Source: Pseudomonas parafulva NBRC 16636 = DSM 17004 (GTDB taxonomy: Bacteria > Pseudomonadota > Gammaproteobacteria > Pseudomonadales > Pseudomonadaceae). Taken from it: 64,000 nt of DNA. Positions 27,238 through 36,000 of this stretch are shown piece after piece. The stretch lies in NCBI RefSeq assembly GCF_000730645.1, contig NZ_BBIU01000024.1:1-64000 (forward strand), in the 5' to 3' direction. The stretch's first letter is position 1, and every line of letters begins with the position of its first letter. The notes under the pieces are model-generated. The model saw only the letters and a list, made by a program, of their open reading frames with translations. It did not search any database and had not been told where the DNA came from. Both the position numbers and the translations under genes were made by a program.

Positions 27238-27651
27238 TCACTTCACCAAAGGCAGGTTATCGGCTTTCCAGCTGGACACGCCACCGCTGAGCTTGGCAGC
27301 GTTGTAACCAGCCTTGAGCAGATCGCGGCACACGGTGCCGGACTGCTGGCCCATCGCGTCGACCACGATGAGGGTTTTTTCCTTGTGCTTGTCCAGCTCG
27401 GTCATGCGGCTGGCCAGCTTGTCCTGGGGGATGTTCACCGCACCGACGATATGGCCGGCGGTGTACTCCTTGGCTGGGCGGATATCAATGACCAGGCCCT
27501 TGTCGGCATTGACCAGGGCGGTGAGTTGGCCATTGCTCAGGCTCTGCCCGCCACGGCGGATTTCATTGACCAGCAAAGCGACCAGCAGAACAACGAAGAT
27601 CGCCACCAGTAGGTAGTGGTTTGTCGCAAATTGAATCAGGTTAGCAACCAT
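27238..27651 (-). CDS. Membrane-anchored rhodanese-like protein (YibN-like)
   Basis: A 137-residue protein with one N-terminal membrane segment (YLLVAIFVVLLVALLV) and a rhodanese domain facing the cytoplasm. The active-site loop reads VVDAMGQQSG where active rhodaneses have a Cys in the first position, so sulfurtransferase activity is unlikely. E. coli YibN, in the same gene order, lacks that Cys too. The start at 27651 (MVANLIQF) places the membrane segment correctly. It is read with grxC and secB and diverges from gpmI. Confidence 0.87.
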   Translation of the reverse strand: MVANLIQFATNHYLLVAIFVVLLVALLVNEIRRGGQSLSNGQLTALVNADKGLVIDIRPAKEYTAGHIVGAVNIPQDKLASRMTELDKHKEKTLIVVDAMGQQSGTVCRDLLKAGYNAAKLSGGVSSWKADNLPLVK

Positions 27652-27857
27652 CTGGGGTGTTCCACGCGATAGAAAATGCCGGCCAGTATACACACCCCCT
27701 GTGTGGCACCAAAGCCCGACGGCCCGGCCATCAAAGCGCTTTCATGGGGCCAGGCCAGGTGCGCCGGTCGGCGGAAGGGACGATTATTCGCCCGCGCTGG
27801 CGCATTTGCCCTAAAATGCGTGTCTTTATCATCTTTGAACAACCGTGAGTTTGATTG

Positions 27858-29393
27858 ATGACGAGCACGCCCAAACCCCTGGTCCTGATCATCCTGGATG
27901 GCTTTGGCCACAGCGAAAGCCCCGAATACAACGCCATCTATGCGGCCAATACGCCGGTCTACGACCGCCTGCGCGCCACCCAGCCGCACGGCCTCATTTC
28001 AGGGTCGGGCATGGACGTCGGCCTGCCGGACGGGCAGATGGGCAACTCTGAAGTCGGCCACATGAACCTCGGCGCCGGGCGCGTGGTGTACCAGGACTTC
28101 ACCCGGGTGACCAAGGCCATCCGTGACGGTGAATTCTTCACCAACCCCGTGCTCACCGGCGCCGTGGACAAAGCCGCCAATGCTGGCAAGGCTGTGCACA
28201 TTCTCGGTTTGCTGTCCGATGGTGGCGTACACAGCCACCAGGACCACCTGGTGGCCATGGCCGAACTGGCCGCCCAGCGCGGCGCCGAAAAAATCTACCT
28301 GCACGCGTTTCTCGACGGCCGCGACACCCCGCCACGCAGCGCACAGTCGTCCATCGAGCTGCTGGATGCCACCTTCGCCAAGCTGGGCAAGGGCCGCATC
28401 GCCAGCCTCATCGGCCGTTACTACGCCATGGACCGTGACAACCGCTGGGATCGCGTGAGCGCCGCCTACAACCTTATCGTCGACAGCACCGCCGAATACA
28501 CCGCCGACAGCGCCCTGGCAGGCCTCGAAGCTGCCTATGCACGCGATGAGAGCGACGAATTCGTCAAGGCCACCCGCATTGGCCAGGCGGTCAAGGTAGA
28601 AGACGGCGATGCCGTGATCTTCATGAACTTCCGCGCCGACCGCGCCCGTGAATTGTCGCGGGTGTTCGTCGAGCCGGATTTCAATGAATTCCCACGGGCG
28701 CGCCTGCCCAAGGTTGCCGCCTACATCGGCCTGACCCAGTACTCGGCCAAGATCGCAGCCCCTGCGGCCTTCGCCCCGGCCAGCCTGCACAACGTGCTGG
28801 GCGAGTACCTGGCCAACAACGGCAAGACCCAGCTGCGCATCGCCGAAACCGAAAAGTACGCCCACGTCACCTTCTTCTTCTCGGGTGGGCGTGAAGAGCC
28901 GTTCGAAGGCGAGGAACGCATCCTGATCCCTTCGCCGAAGGTTGCCACCTACGACCTGCAGCCGGAAATGAGCGCCCCCGAAGTCACCGACCGCATCGTC
29001 GAGGCCATCGAGCAGCAGCGCTTCGACGTTATCGTGGTCAACTACGCCAACGGCGACATGGTGGGCCACACGGGTGTGTTCTCGGCGGCCGTGCAGGCAG
29101 TTGAGGCCTTGGACAGCTGCGTGGGTCGCATCGTGGAAGCGCTGGACAAAGTCGGCGGCGAGGCGCTGATCACAGCCGACCACGGCAACGTCGAGCAGAT
29201 GGAGGATGAGTCCACCGGCCAGGCCCATACTGCCCACACCACCGAGCCGGTGCCGTTCATCTACGTGGGCAAGCGCCCCCTCAAGGTGCGCGAAGGCGGC
29301 GTACTGGCCGATGTCGCGCCGACCATGCTCAAGCTGCTGGGCCTGGAGAAACCCGTCGAAATGACCGGCACCTCGATCCTCCTCGACGCTTGA
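27858..29393 (+). CDS. gpmI: 2,3-bisphosphoglycerate-independent phosphoglycerate mutase
   Basis: Interconverts 3- and 2-phosphoglycerate using two manganese ions. The 511-residue product has LVLIILDGFG with the first metal Asp, MGNSEVGHMNLGAG with the phospho-acceptor Ser, DGRDTPPRS, and the late ITADHGNVEQM segment. The ATG at 27858 is preferred over the adjacent TTG. It is the first gene of a plus-strand run with envC, ctpA and the YibQ-like gene. Confidence 0.96.
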   Translation: MTSTPKPLVLIILDGFGHSESPEYNAIYAANTPVYDRLRATQPHGLISGSGMDVGLPDGQMGNSEVGHMNLGAGRVVYQDFTRVTKAIRDGEFFTNPVLTGAVDKAANAGKAVHILGLLSDGGVHSHQDHLVAMAELAAQRGAEKIYLHAFLDGRDTPPRSAQSSIELLDATFAKLGKGRIASLIGRYYAMDRDNRWDRVSAAYNLIVDSTAEYTADSALAGLEAAYARDESDEFVKATRIGQAVKVEDGDAVIFMNFRADRARELSRVFVEPDFNEFPRARLPKVAAYIGLTQYSAKIAAPAAFAPASLHNVLGEYLANNGKTQLRIAETEKYAHVTFFFSGGREEPFEGEERILIPSPKVATYDLQPEMSAPEVTDRIVEAIEQQRFDVIVVNYANGDMVGHTGVFSAAVQAVEALDSCVGRIVEALDKVGGEALITADHGNVEQMEDESTGQAHTAHTTEPVPFIYVGKRPLKVREGGVLADVAPTMLKLLGLEKPVEMTGTSILLDA

Positions 29394-29398
29394 GAAAC

Positions 29399-29499
29399 AG
29401 CTGCAAGTTGTAAGCTACAAGCTGCAAGAAAGATCAAAAGCAAGATCAAGAGCCACACGCGCTCGGCTTGCAGCTTGTAGCTTGTAGCTTGCAGCTCCT
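29399..29499. repeat. Large inverted repeat between gpmI and envC
   Basis: The left arm (29399-29429) contains AAGCTACAAGCTGCAAG. The right arm (29466-29499) contains CTTGCAGCTTGTAGCTTGTA plus one more AGCTTGCAGCT unit. The arms are built from short AGCT-centred units and can fold into a long hairpin spanning about 100 bases. Related units occur between betB and betA. Confidence 0.75.
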
Positions 29500-29539
29500 T
29501 CATACTAGCCCAGTCTCCATCCCCGGTACGCCAAACCTC

Positions 29540-30841
29540 ATGCTTCGCGCCCTGATCCTTCTAGCCCTGTCTTGCCTGCTCAGCCCGGCCTTCGCCGATG
29601 AGCGCGCACAGACCCAGCAGCAACTGGACGCCACTCGCCAGGACATTGCCGAGCTCAAGAAGACCTTGGGCAAGCTCCAGGAAGAAAAGGCCGGTGTGCA
29701 AAAAGACCTGAAAACGACCGAAACCGACATCGGCAAGCTCGAAAGGCAGGTGGAGGCCCTGCAGCAAGAACTAAAAAAGACCGAGGGCGAGCTGGAGCGC
29801 CTTGATACCGAGAAAAAAAAACTCCAGAGCGCCCGCGTTGAACAACAACGGCTGATCGCCATTCAGGCCCGTTCTGCCTACCAGAACGGGCGCGAGGAAT
29901 ACCTCAAGCTGCTGCTCAACCAGCAGAACCCCGAGAAATTCGCCCGCACCCTCACGTATTACGATTACCTGAGCAAGGCGCGCCTTGAACAACTGCGCAC
30001 CTTCAACGAAACACTTCGCCAGCTGGCCAACGTGGAGCGCGAAATCGGCACGCAACAGCAGCAGCTGTTGGCCCAGCAGGCAGACCTCGACACCCGCCGC
30101 CAGGCGCTGGAAACCGAGCGCAGCAAGCGCCAGCAGTTACTGGCCAAGCTGAACGGTGACGTGAAAGACCGCGACCAGAAGCTGCGCGCCCGCGAGCAAG
30201 ACCAGGCCGACCTGGCCAAGGTCCTGAAAACCATCGAGGAAACCCTGGCTCGCCAGGCCCGCGAAGCCGAAGAAGCGCGCCAGCGGGCCCTCATAGCGCA
30301 GCAGGAGGCAGAAAAACGCCGTCAGCAGGAGGCCCTTGCCGCCGCTGCCCGCAATCAGCCTGCCGAACCGGTCGAGCCGCCGAAAAAGGCCCGTGCCACC
30401 CTGGGGCCGATGGTGTCCGGTGATGGCGCCAGCTACGGCGGTGCATTTTCTGCAGCCCGTGGAAAACTTCCCTGGCCAGTCAATGGTCGATTGCTGGCAC
30501 GCTTCGGTGATGCACGCGGTACGGATGCCCGGGCCAAGTGGGACGGGGTGATGATCGGGGCAAGCCCCGGCACCCAGGTGCGCGCCGTACACGGCGGGCG
30601 CGTGGTGTTTGCCGACTGGTTGCGCGGCGCCGGCCTTCTGGTCATTCTCGATCACGGTAACGGTTACCTGAGCCTGTACGGCCATAACCAGAGCCTGCTG
30701 AAGAACGCCGGGGATATCGTCAAGGCCGGCGAGGCCATCTCGACGGTCGGTGACAGCGGTGGCCAGGAGGCTGCCGGGTTGTACTTCGCCATCCGCCAGC
30801 AGGGCCGGCCTACCGACCCTTCGCAATGGTGCCGTGGCTAG
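29540..30841 (+). CDS. envC: Murein hydrolase activator EnvC
   Basis: A periplasmic activator of septal amidases during cell division. The 433-residue protein has a signal peptide (cleavage near residue 20), a long coiled coil rich in Glu, Lys and Gln (about 22-275), and a C-terminal LytM domain. The LytM metal ligands are degenerate: KWDGVMIGA stands where active peptidases have HxGxD. This is expected for EnvC, which activates but does not cut. The start at 29540 (MLRALILLALSC) gives the signal peptide. Confidence 0.93.
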   Translation: MLRALILLALSCLLSPAFADERAQTQQQLDATRQDIAELKKTLGKLQEEKAGVQKDLKTTETDIGKLERQVEALQQELKKTEGELERLDTEKKKLQSARVEQQRLIAIQARSAYQNGREEYLKLLLNQQNPEKFARTLTYYDYLSKARLEQLRTFNETLRQLANVEREIGTQQQQLLAQQADLDTRRQALETERSKRQQLLAKLNGDVKDRDQKLRAREQDQADLAKVLKTIEETLARQAREAEEARQRALIAQQEAEKRRQQEALAAAARNQPAEPVEPPKKARATLGPMVSGDGASYGGAFSAARGKLPWPVNGRLLARFGDARGTDARAKWDGVMIGASPGTQVRAVHGGRVVFADWLRGAGLLVILDHGNGYLSLYGHNQSLLKNAGDIVKAGEAISTVGDSGGQEAAGLYFAIRQQGRPTDPSQWCRG

Positions 30842-30919
30842 TCAAACTTATGCGGCGTAGCCTGGGTGCTACGCCGATGCTCCGCAGGGAGCGCTTACAG
30901 GATCAGGAGTTCGTTCGAC

Positions 30920-32236
30920 ATGCTGCACTCGCCTCGTCTTACCCAGCTGGCCCTGTCCATCGCCCTGGCGGTCGGCACGCCCCTGGCCCTCGCCGCAGAG
31001 CCGGCCAAGGCGGCAGCAGCACCGGCCACCGAGATGACCAGCAAGGCGCCGCTGCCGCTCGAAGAGCTGCGCACCTTCGCCGAGGTCATGGACCGGATCA
31101 AGGCCGCCTATGTCGAGCCGGTAGATGACAAGACCCTGCTGGAGAACGCCATCAAGGGCATGCTCAGCAACCTTGACCCGCACTCTGCCTACCTTGGGCC
31201 AGAAGACTTCCAGGAGCTGCAGGAAAGCACCAGCGGCGAATTCGGCGGCCTGGGCATCGAGGTTGGCCAGGAAGACGGCTTCATCAAGGTGGTCTCGCCC
31301 ATCGATGACACGCCCGCCTCCCGCGCCGGCGTGCAGGCAGGCGACCTGATCGTCAAGATCAACGGTGCCCCTACCCGTGGCCAGACCATGACCGAGGCTG
31401 TGGACAAGATGCGCGGCAAGGTGGGTGACAAGATCACCCTGACCCTGATCCGTGATGGCGGCAACCCGTTCGACGTGACGCTGGCCCGCGCGGTGATCCA
31501 GGTCAAGAGCGTGAAGAGCCAGTTGCTGGAAAACGACTACGGCTACATCCGCATCACCCAGTTCCAGGTCAAGACCGGCGAGGAAGTGGGCAAAGCCCTG
31601 GCCAAGCTGCGCAAGGACAACGGCAAGAAGCTGCGCGGCGTCATCCTGGACCTGCGCAACAACCCAGGCGGCGTGCTGCAGTCGGCGGTGGAAGTGGCCG
31701 ACCACTTCCTGACCAAAGGCTTGATCGTGTACACCAAGGGCCGCATCGCCAACTCCGAACTGCGCTTCTCGGCCGACCCGGCCGACGCCAGCGAGGGCGT
31801 GCCGCTGGTGGTGCTGATCAACGGCGGCAGCGCCTCGGCATCGGAAATTGTTGCCGGCGCCCTGCAGGACCAGAAGCGCGCCGTGCTGATGGGCACCGAC
31901 AGCTTCGGCAAGGGCTCGGTACAAACCGTGCTGCCGCTGGCCAACGACCGCGCACTCAAGCTCACCACCGCCCTGTACTTCACCCCCAACGGCCGCTCCA
32001 TTCAGGCCCAGGGCATCGTGCCGGACATCGAAGTGCGCCAGGCCAAACTCACGGCCGAGGCCGACAACGACAACTTCAAGGAAGCCGACCTGCAGGGCCA
32101 CCTGGGCAACGGCAACGGCGGCGCCGACCGCCCCACCGGCAGCAGCAAGCGCAAGGAGCGGCCACAGGATGACGACTTCCAGCTCAGCCAGGCCCTGAGC
32201 CTGCTCAAGGGCCTCAACATCACCAAAGGCAATTGA
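30920..32236 (+). CDS. Carboxy-terminal processing protease (CtpA/S41 family)
   Basis: A periplasmic serine protease of 438 residues. A signal peptide (to about residue 25) is followed by the N-terminal S41 helices, a PDZ domain (about 100-180; GLGIEVGQEDGFIKVVSP), and the catalytic core. The Ser-Lys pair lies in INGGSASASEI and DSFGKGSVQ. AGGAG is well placed before the ATG. The last base of the stop is the first base of the next start, so the genes are coupled. Confidence 0.93.
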   Translation: MLHSPRLTQLALSIALAVGTPLALAAEPAKAAAAPATEMTSKAPLPLEELRTFAEVMDRIKAAYVEPVDDKTLLENAIKGMLSNLDPHSAYLGPEDFQELQESTSGEFGGLGIEVGQEDGFIKVVSPIDDTPASRAGVQAGDLIVKINGAPTRGQTMTEAVDKMRGKVGDKITLTLIRDGGNPFDVTLARAVIQVKSVKSQLLENDYGYIRITQFQVKTGEEVGKALAKLRKDNGKKLRGVILDLRNNPGGVLQSAVEVADHFLTKGLIVYTKGRIANSELRFSADPADASEGVPLVVLINGGSASASEIVAGALQDQKRAVLMGTDSFGKGSVQTVLPLANDRALKLTTALYFTPNGRSIQAQGIVPDIEVRQAKLTAEADNDNFKEADLQGHLGNGNGGADRPTGSSKRKERPQDDDFQLSQALSLLKGLNITKGN

Positions 32237-33012
32237 TGAGCCCCATGCGGCACCTGCTGTGCCTGTTGCTGTGCCTATTGGCCGGTGCCGCGCAAGCGGC
32301 CCCACCGGCCAAGGCGTACATGAGCATCATCATCGACGACCTGGGCCAGAGCACCGAGCGTGACAACCGTACCCTGGCTCTGCCCGGGCCGGTGACCATG
32401 GCGATCATGCCCGACACTCCACACGCCACCGGCTTCGCCCGCCAGGCGCACAAGGCCGGCAAAACGGTGATCCTGCACATGCCCATGGACCCAGCCACGG
32501 GCCCCTACGCGTGGCACCCCGGCCTTGCCATGGGCGAGCTGGCTTCGCGCCTGGACGCTGCACTGCTGAAGGTGCCGTTCGCAGCGGGGGTCAACAACCA
32601 CATGGGCAGCCGCATGACCTCGCAGCCCGAGGCCATGGCCTGGCTGATGGGGGAATTGCAACAGCGCGGGCTGTTCTTCGTCGACAGCCGCACCAGCGCC
32701 GCCACCGTGGCAGCGGCCAAGGCCCAGGCGCAAAGCGTGGCCCATGTGTCGCGGGACGTGTTCCTTGACGATGTGCGCACCACCGAGGCTATCGCCGGGC
32801 AGCTGCAACAGGGCGTGGCGCTGGCGCGTCGGCAAGGGTCGGCCGTGCTCATCGGCCACCCTTACCCGCAAACACTGGAAGTGCTCGAACGCGAGATACC
32901 CCGGTTGAAACAGCAGGGTGTCGAGCTGATCGAGCTGCAGCAGATGGTTGCCGAGCGTGGCAACCAGGCCATGCCGGCCCATGGCCGACATGGCAGGTAC
33001 AGCAACCGCTGA
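32236..33012 (+). CDS. Divergent polysaccharide deacetylase (YibQ-like)
   Basis: A 258-residue secreted protein of the divergent polysaccharide deacetylase family. The signal peptide ends near residue 24, and the mature part begins with YMSIIIDDLGQS. HMPMDP, INGVNNHMGS-like VNNHMGSRMT and FFVDSRTSA are family segments. The substrate is unknown. In E. coli the homologous gene yibQ also follows envC. It ends six bases before the convergent toxin-like gene. Confidence 0.87.
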   Translation: MSPMRHLLCLLLCLLAGAAQAAPPAKAYMSIIIDDLGQSTERDNRTLALPGPVTMAIMPDTPHATGFARQAHKAGKTVILHMPMDPATGPYAWHPGLAMGELASRLDAALLKVPFAAGVNNHMGSRMTSQPEAMAWLMGELQQRGLFFVDSRTSAATVAAAKAQAQSVAHVSRDVFLDDVRTTEAIAGQLQQGVALARRQGSAVLIGHPYPQTLEVLEREIPRLKQQGVELIELQQMVAERGNQAMPAHGRHGRYSNR

Positions 33013-33018
33013 CGCACG

Positions 33019-36000
33019 TCATTCGAAGGGGATGATGCCCTCGACATCGCCTTTGCGCAGTTGCCCGCGATACACCCGCAGCACCTCATTGCGCCTGGCC
33101 GCGCGCAACACTGCCTGATGCCCGAGTTTGCGCTGTTCCCACAACTTCAGGTGCCCGCGCTGGAAGTTTCTGTCAGGGGTGTCCGCGCCAGGGTAGTGGA
33201 AGTGCGCCTCCCACAATCGTTTACCTGAAACACGCTTGATTTCGTAAGTGTCCAGGTAGTCAGTGGGTGACAATTCCACCCGACGCTCAACTCTCGCCAC
33301 CGTTAATTCGCCAATGCCGTGTAGAAATTTCAGGGCGTTCAACGTCGGCGCCTTGCTGGTCAGGTAGTGGGTCTTGAGCAGTTCCTGCTTGCTGTCCTCA
33401 AGCTCATCCACGGCGGCCTGCGCACGTTCGGCCAGGGGTTTGTCCGACGCAGTGCGCGGCAACAACGCCCGCGTGTCACGCAGGTCCTTGATATGTTGAT
33501 CAATCACGGTGGACAGCCCCAAAGGCTCATCCTTGCTGAAAAAACGCTTGGCCATGACCAACGTTGTACCCACGCTGTCGATCAGCCTGCCAAGCCTGTT
33601 TCGCAGCACCTCAGGCGCATGCGGCCTGGCAGGTGCCAGCTCCTGCTGCGGTGCGCCCTGTACCTCCCACCACTGGCTGTTCTGCCTGCGGAACGTGCGC
33701 AGCACCTTGTCGTGGCTGTCGCGCTGCTGCACCTCTGCCACACCGTCATCGCCCACCGCCTCGATGCCCACCACGCTGCGGCCACGGTGCGTGCGCACCA
33801 GGCGACGTACACCGCCCCGTGCCGCATACACGGGTGTGCGGGGGCGAGCAGCTTCGACCTGTTCCAGTTCGCGGACGCTGGCCGCCATTTCTTCGCTGGC
33901 CAGGTCCTTGAGCCTGCGTAGCACCTGCAGGAACAGCTGCAGCTTGTCCGGGCGAATCTCAGCCGGCTCGACACTGGCCAGGTACTCCGCCCGGCCAATG
34001 GTTTCTTCATAGCTGTCGATCACATCGTTGAGCACCGCCACGCGCTCTTCATCGGTCAAACCGCTGCCTGCCAGCTCGCCATGCGCACTGCCGGCGCTGC
34101 GCAAGTTGTCACCGGCGAGCATCTCGTAATATTCATCCAGCTGCGCTTCACTGGTGCCGTTCAAACGGTTGAGCGCCAGCTCACCCAAGTCCTCGAGCAA
34201 CCTGAACTCCAGGTCGATGGCATTCAGGCGGCGGTCCTGGATGACGCGGCTCAACTCATGGTGTTTATTGACCTGCCGCCCATGTTCATCCCTGAAGACG
34301 ATGTCGTTGTCCTTGAGCGTACTCTCCAGCAACGGGTCGAATTGTGCCGACAGCGCCACCATGTCACTGCCCCATTGCCACACGCGCTCCAGGGATTTGA
34401 CCAACCGCTGGTACTGCTGCTTCTCCTCATCGGTTTCGGGCAGCAGTGCAATTGCATTGTGCTGGCCGTCGATATCCTCTTCGTTGATCATGGTGGCCAG
34501 CAGGTTGTAGTACGTCTCGCAGGTGGCGATGAGACCTTCACGGATCGTGCTGCGCTGACGGCGAATGGCGTCTTCCACGACCTGGCTGGACAGCCGTATG
34601 CGCCCGCGCTCCATCAATACCCTGTCGTGCTCGGTGTCCTGCGCAACGAGCTGCTTGAGGTCGTTGGCCAGGTATTGCCGCTGCCCCCTCCTCAGCTGCT
34701 TTTGCAGGCTGAGCATTTCCTGCTGGTGCTCGTCGGGCTGCGCCAGGCGCTCCAGCTCTTCGATCCTGGCGGTGGACCTGTCTACCTCGTTCTTGTGCCG
34801 CTCATAGGCCTCGACGAGGCCCTTGCGCTGCTCGGTCAGGCGAGCATCCTCATCACGCATGCGCGCCTCCTGCCGCACATTCTGCTCGCGCATCAGTTCC
34901 ACGCGCCCCCTGGGCATACCCCCACTCAAACGCAGCCCATGATCGATACGCCACGCCCCTGCTGTGTGCTGCAACCAAGGGCCGGGGTTGCCCAGTGCAT
35001 CTACAATGCGCACGCCGTGCTCGTCGGGCGCAACGCGATAGGTGTCACCCCGAAACTTTACGTAGTATTGGCCATGCTGCCTGCAAAGCCCTGCCGCATC
35101 ACCCGTCTGCAGGGGCTCGACGCCTTCGAGCGATGCATCGACGCGCATGGCTTCCAATCGTTTACGCATTTGGGCCGGTAGCACGTTGAAACCCTCGCCA
35201 CCACTGAAGGAAAAATCGAGCAGTGCACCGCTTTTTTCCAATGCGCCCGGCAGGTAGACCTTGCCTTGCAGCATCTGGGCTCCAGTTGCCGGCACTGGGC
35301 GTACCGACCCAGGCCCAGGGCTGTCGCTGGGCATGGCGTCTGGCAGGGTAGCCGGGTGGCGGGCCAACCTGGGTGCATAAGCATGGCCAACGACCATCAC
35401 CAGGTTGAGCAGCATGTCGACCACCGCCGCTGACCGCTCGAAGTCGCTGCCTTCGCGAATGGCCTGCAGGTCTGCGCTGGCGGCATTGAACATTTGCACC
35501 AGCCACAGCGCAACGGCAGCCGGGCCACGCACCACCAGGCTTGCCACGTCGAACAGCAACCAGGCCCCCTGGGTGAGGATTGCCCAGCGGCTCTCTGCGT
35601 TGGATACCGAGTTGCGATCCGCCAGCTCCACCAGCAGGTCGCGATTGGCGGTGTACATCTGCAGGTCGACATCGCTGCGCCAGAAGCGCGGCCAGAACTG
35701 CGCGGGCGCCACCGGGGCGGGCAAGATCGACGTGTCCACGATGGCGCCGCCCAGGTGAGGTTCAGTGAACCCACCGTTGGCATACACATGCCGGGCCTCT
35801 GGCGCCAGCCAGGCCAGCAGGCTGGCCTGCAGCGCCTGGTCATCGCGCACGGCCTGCATCATGGCCTCGATGCTGGCGAACGCCAGAACGGCCGCCTTGC
35901 CATAAAGCGGCCTGTACAGCACGACGCTGCCTGGCTCCGCGTTGAACAACACGTACATGCCGCGGACCACATCGTAAGCCTGGCTGTCAGGGGCGCGGCG

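Noticed and set aside
29540..30841. EnvC as an active zinc endopeptidase
   Set aside because: The metal-binding His of the LytM domain is replaced (KWDGVMIGA), as in known EnvC activators.
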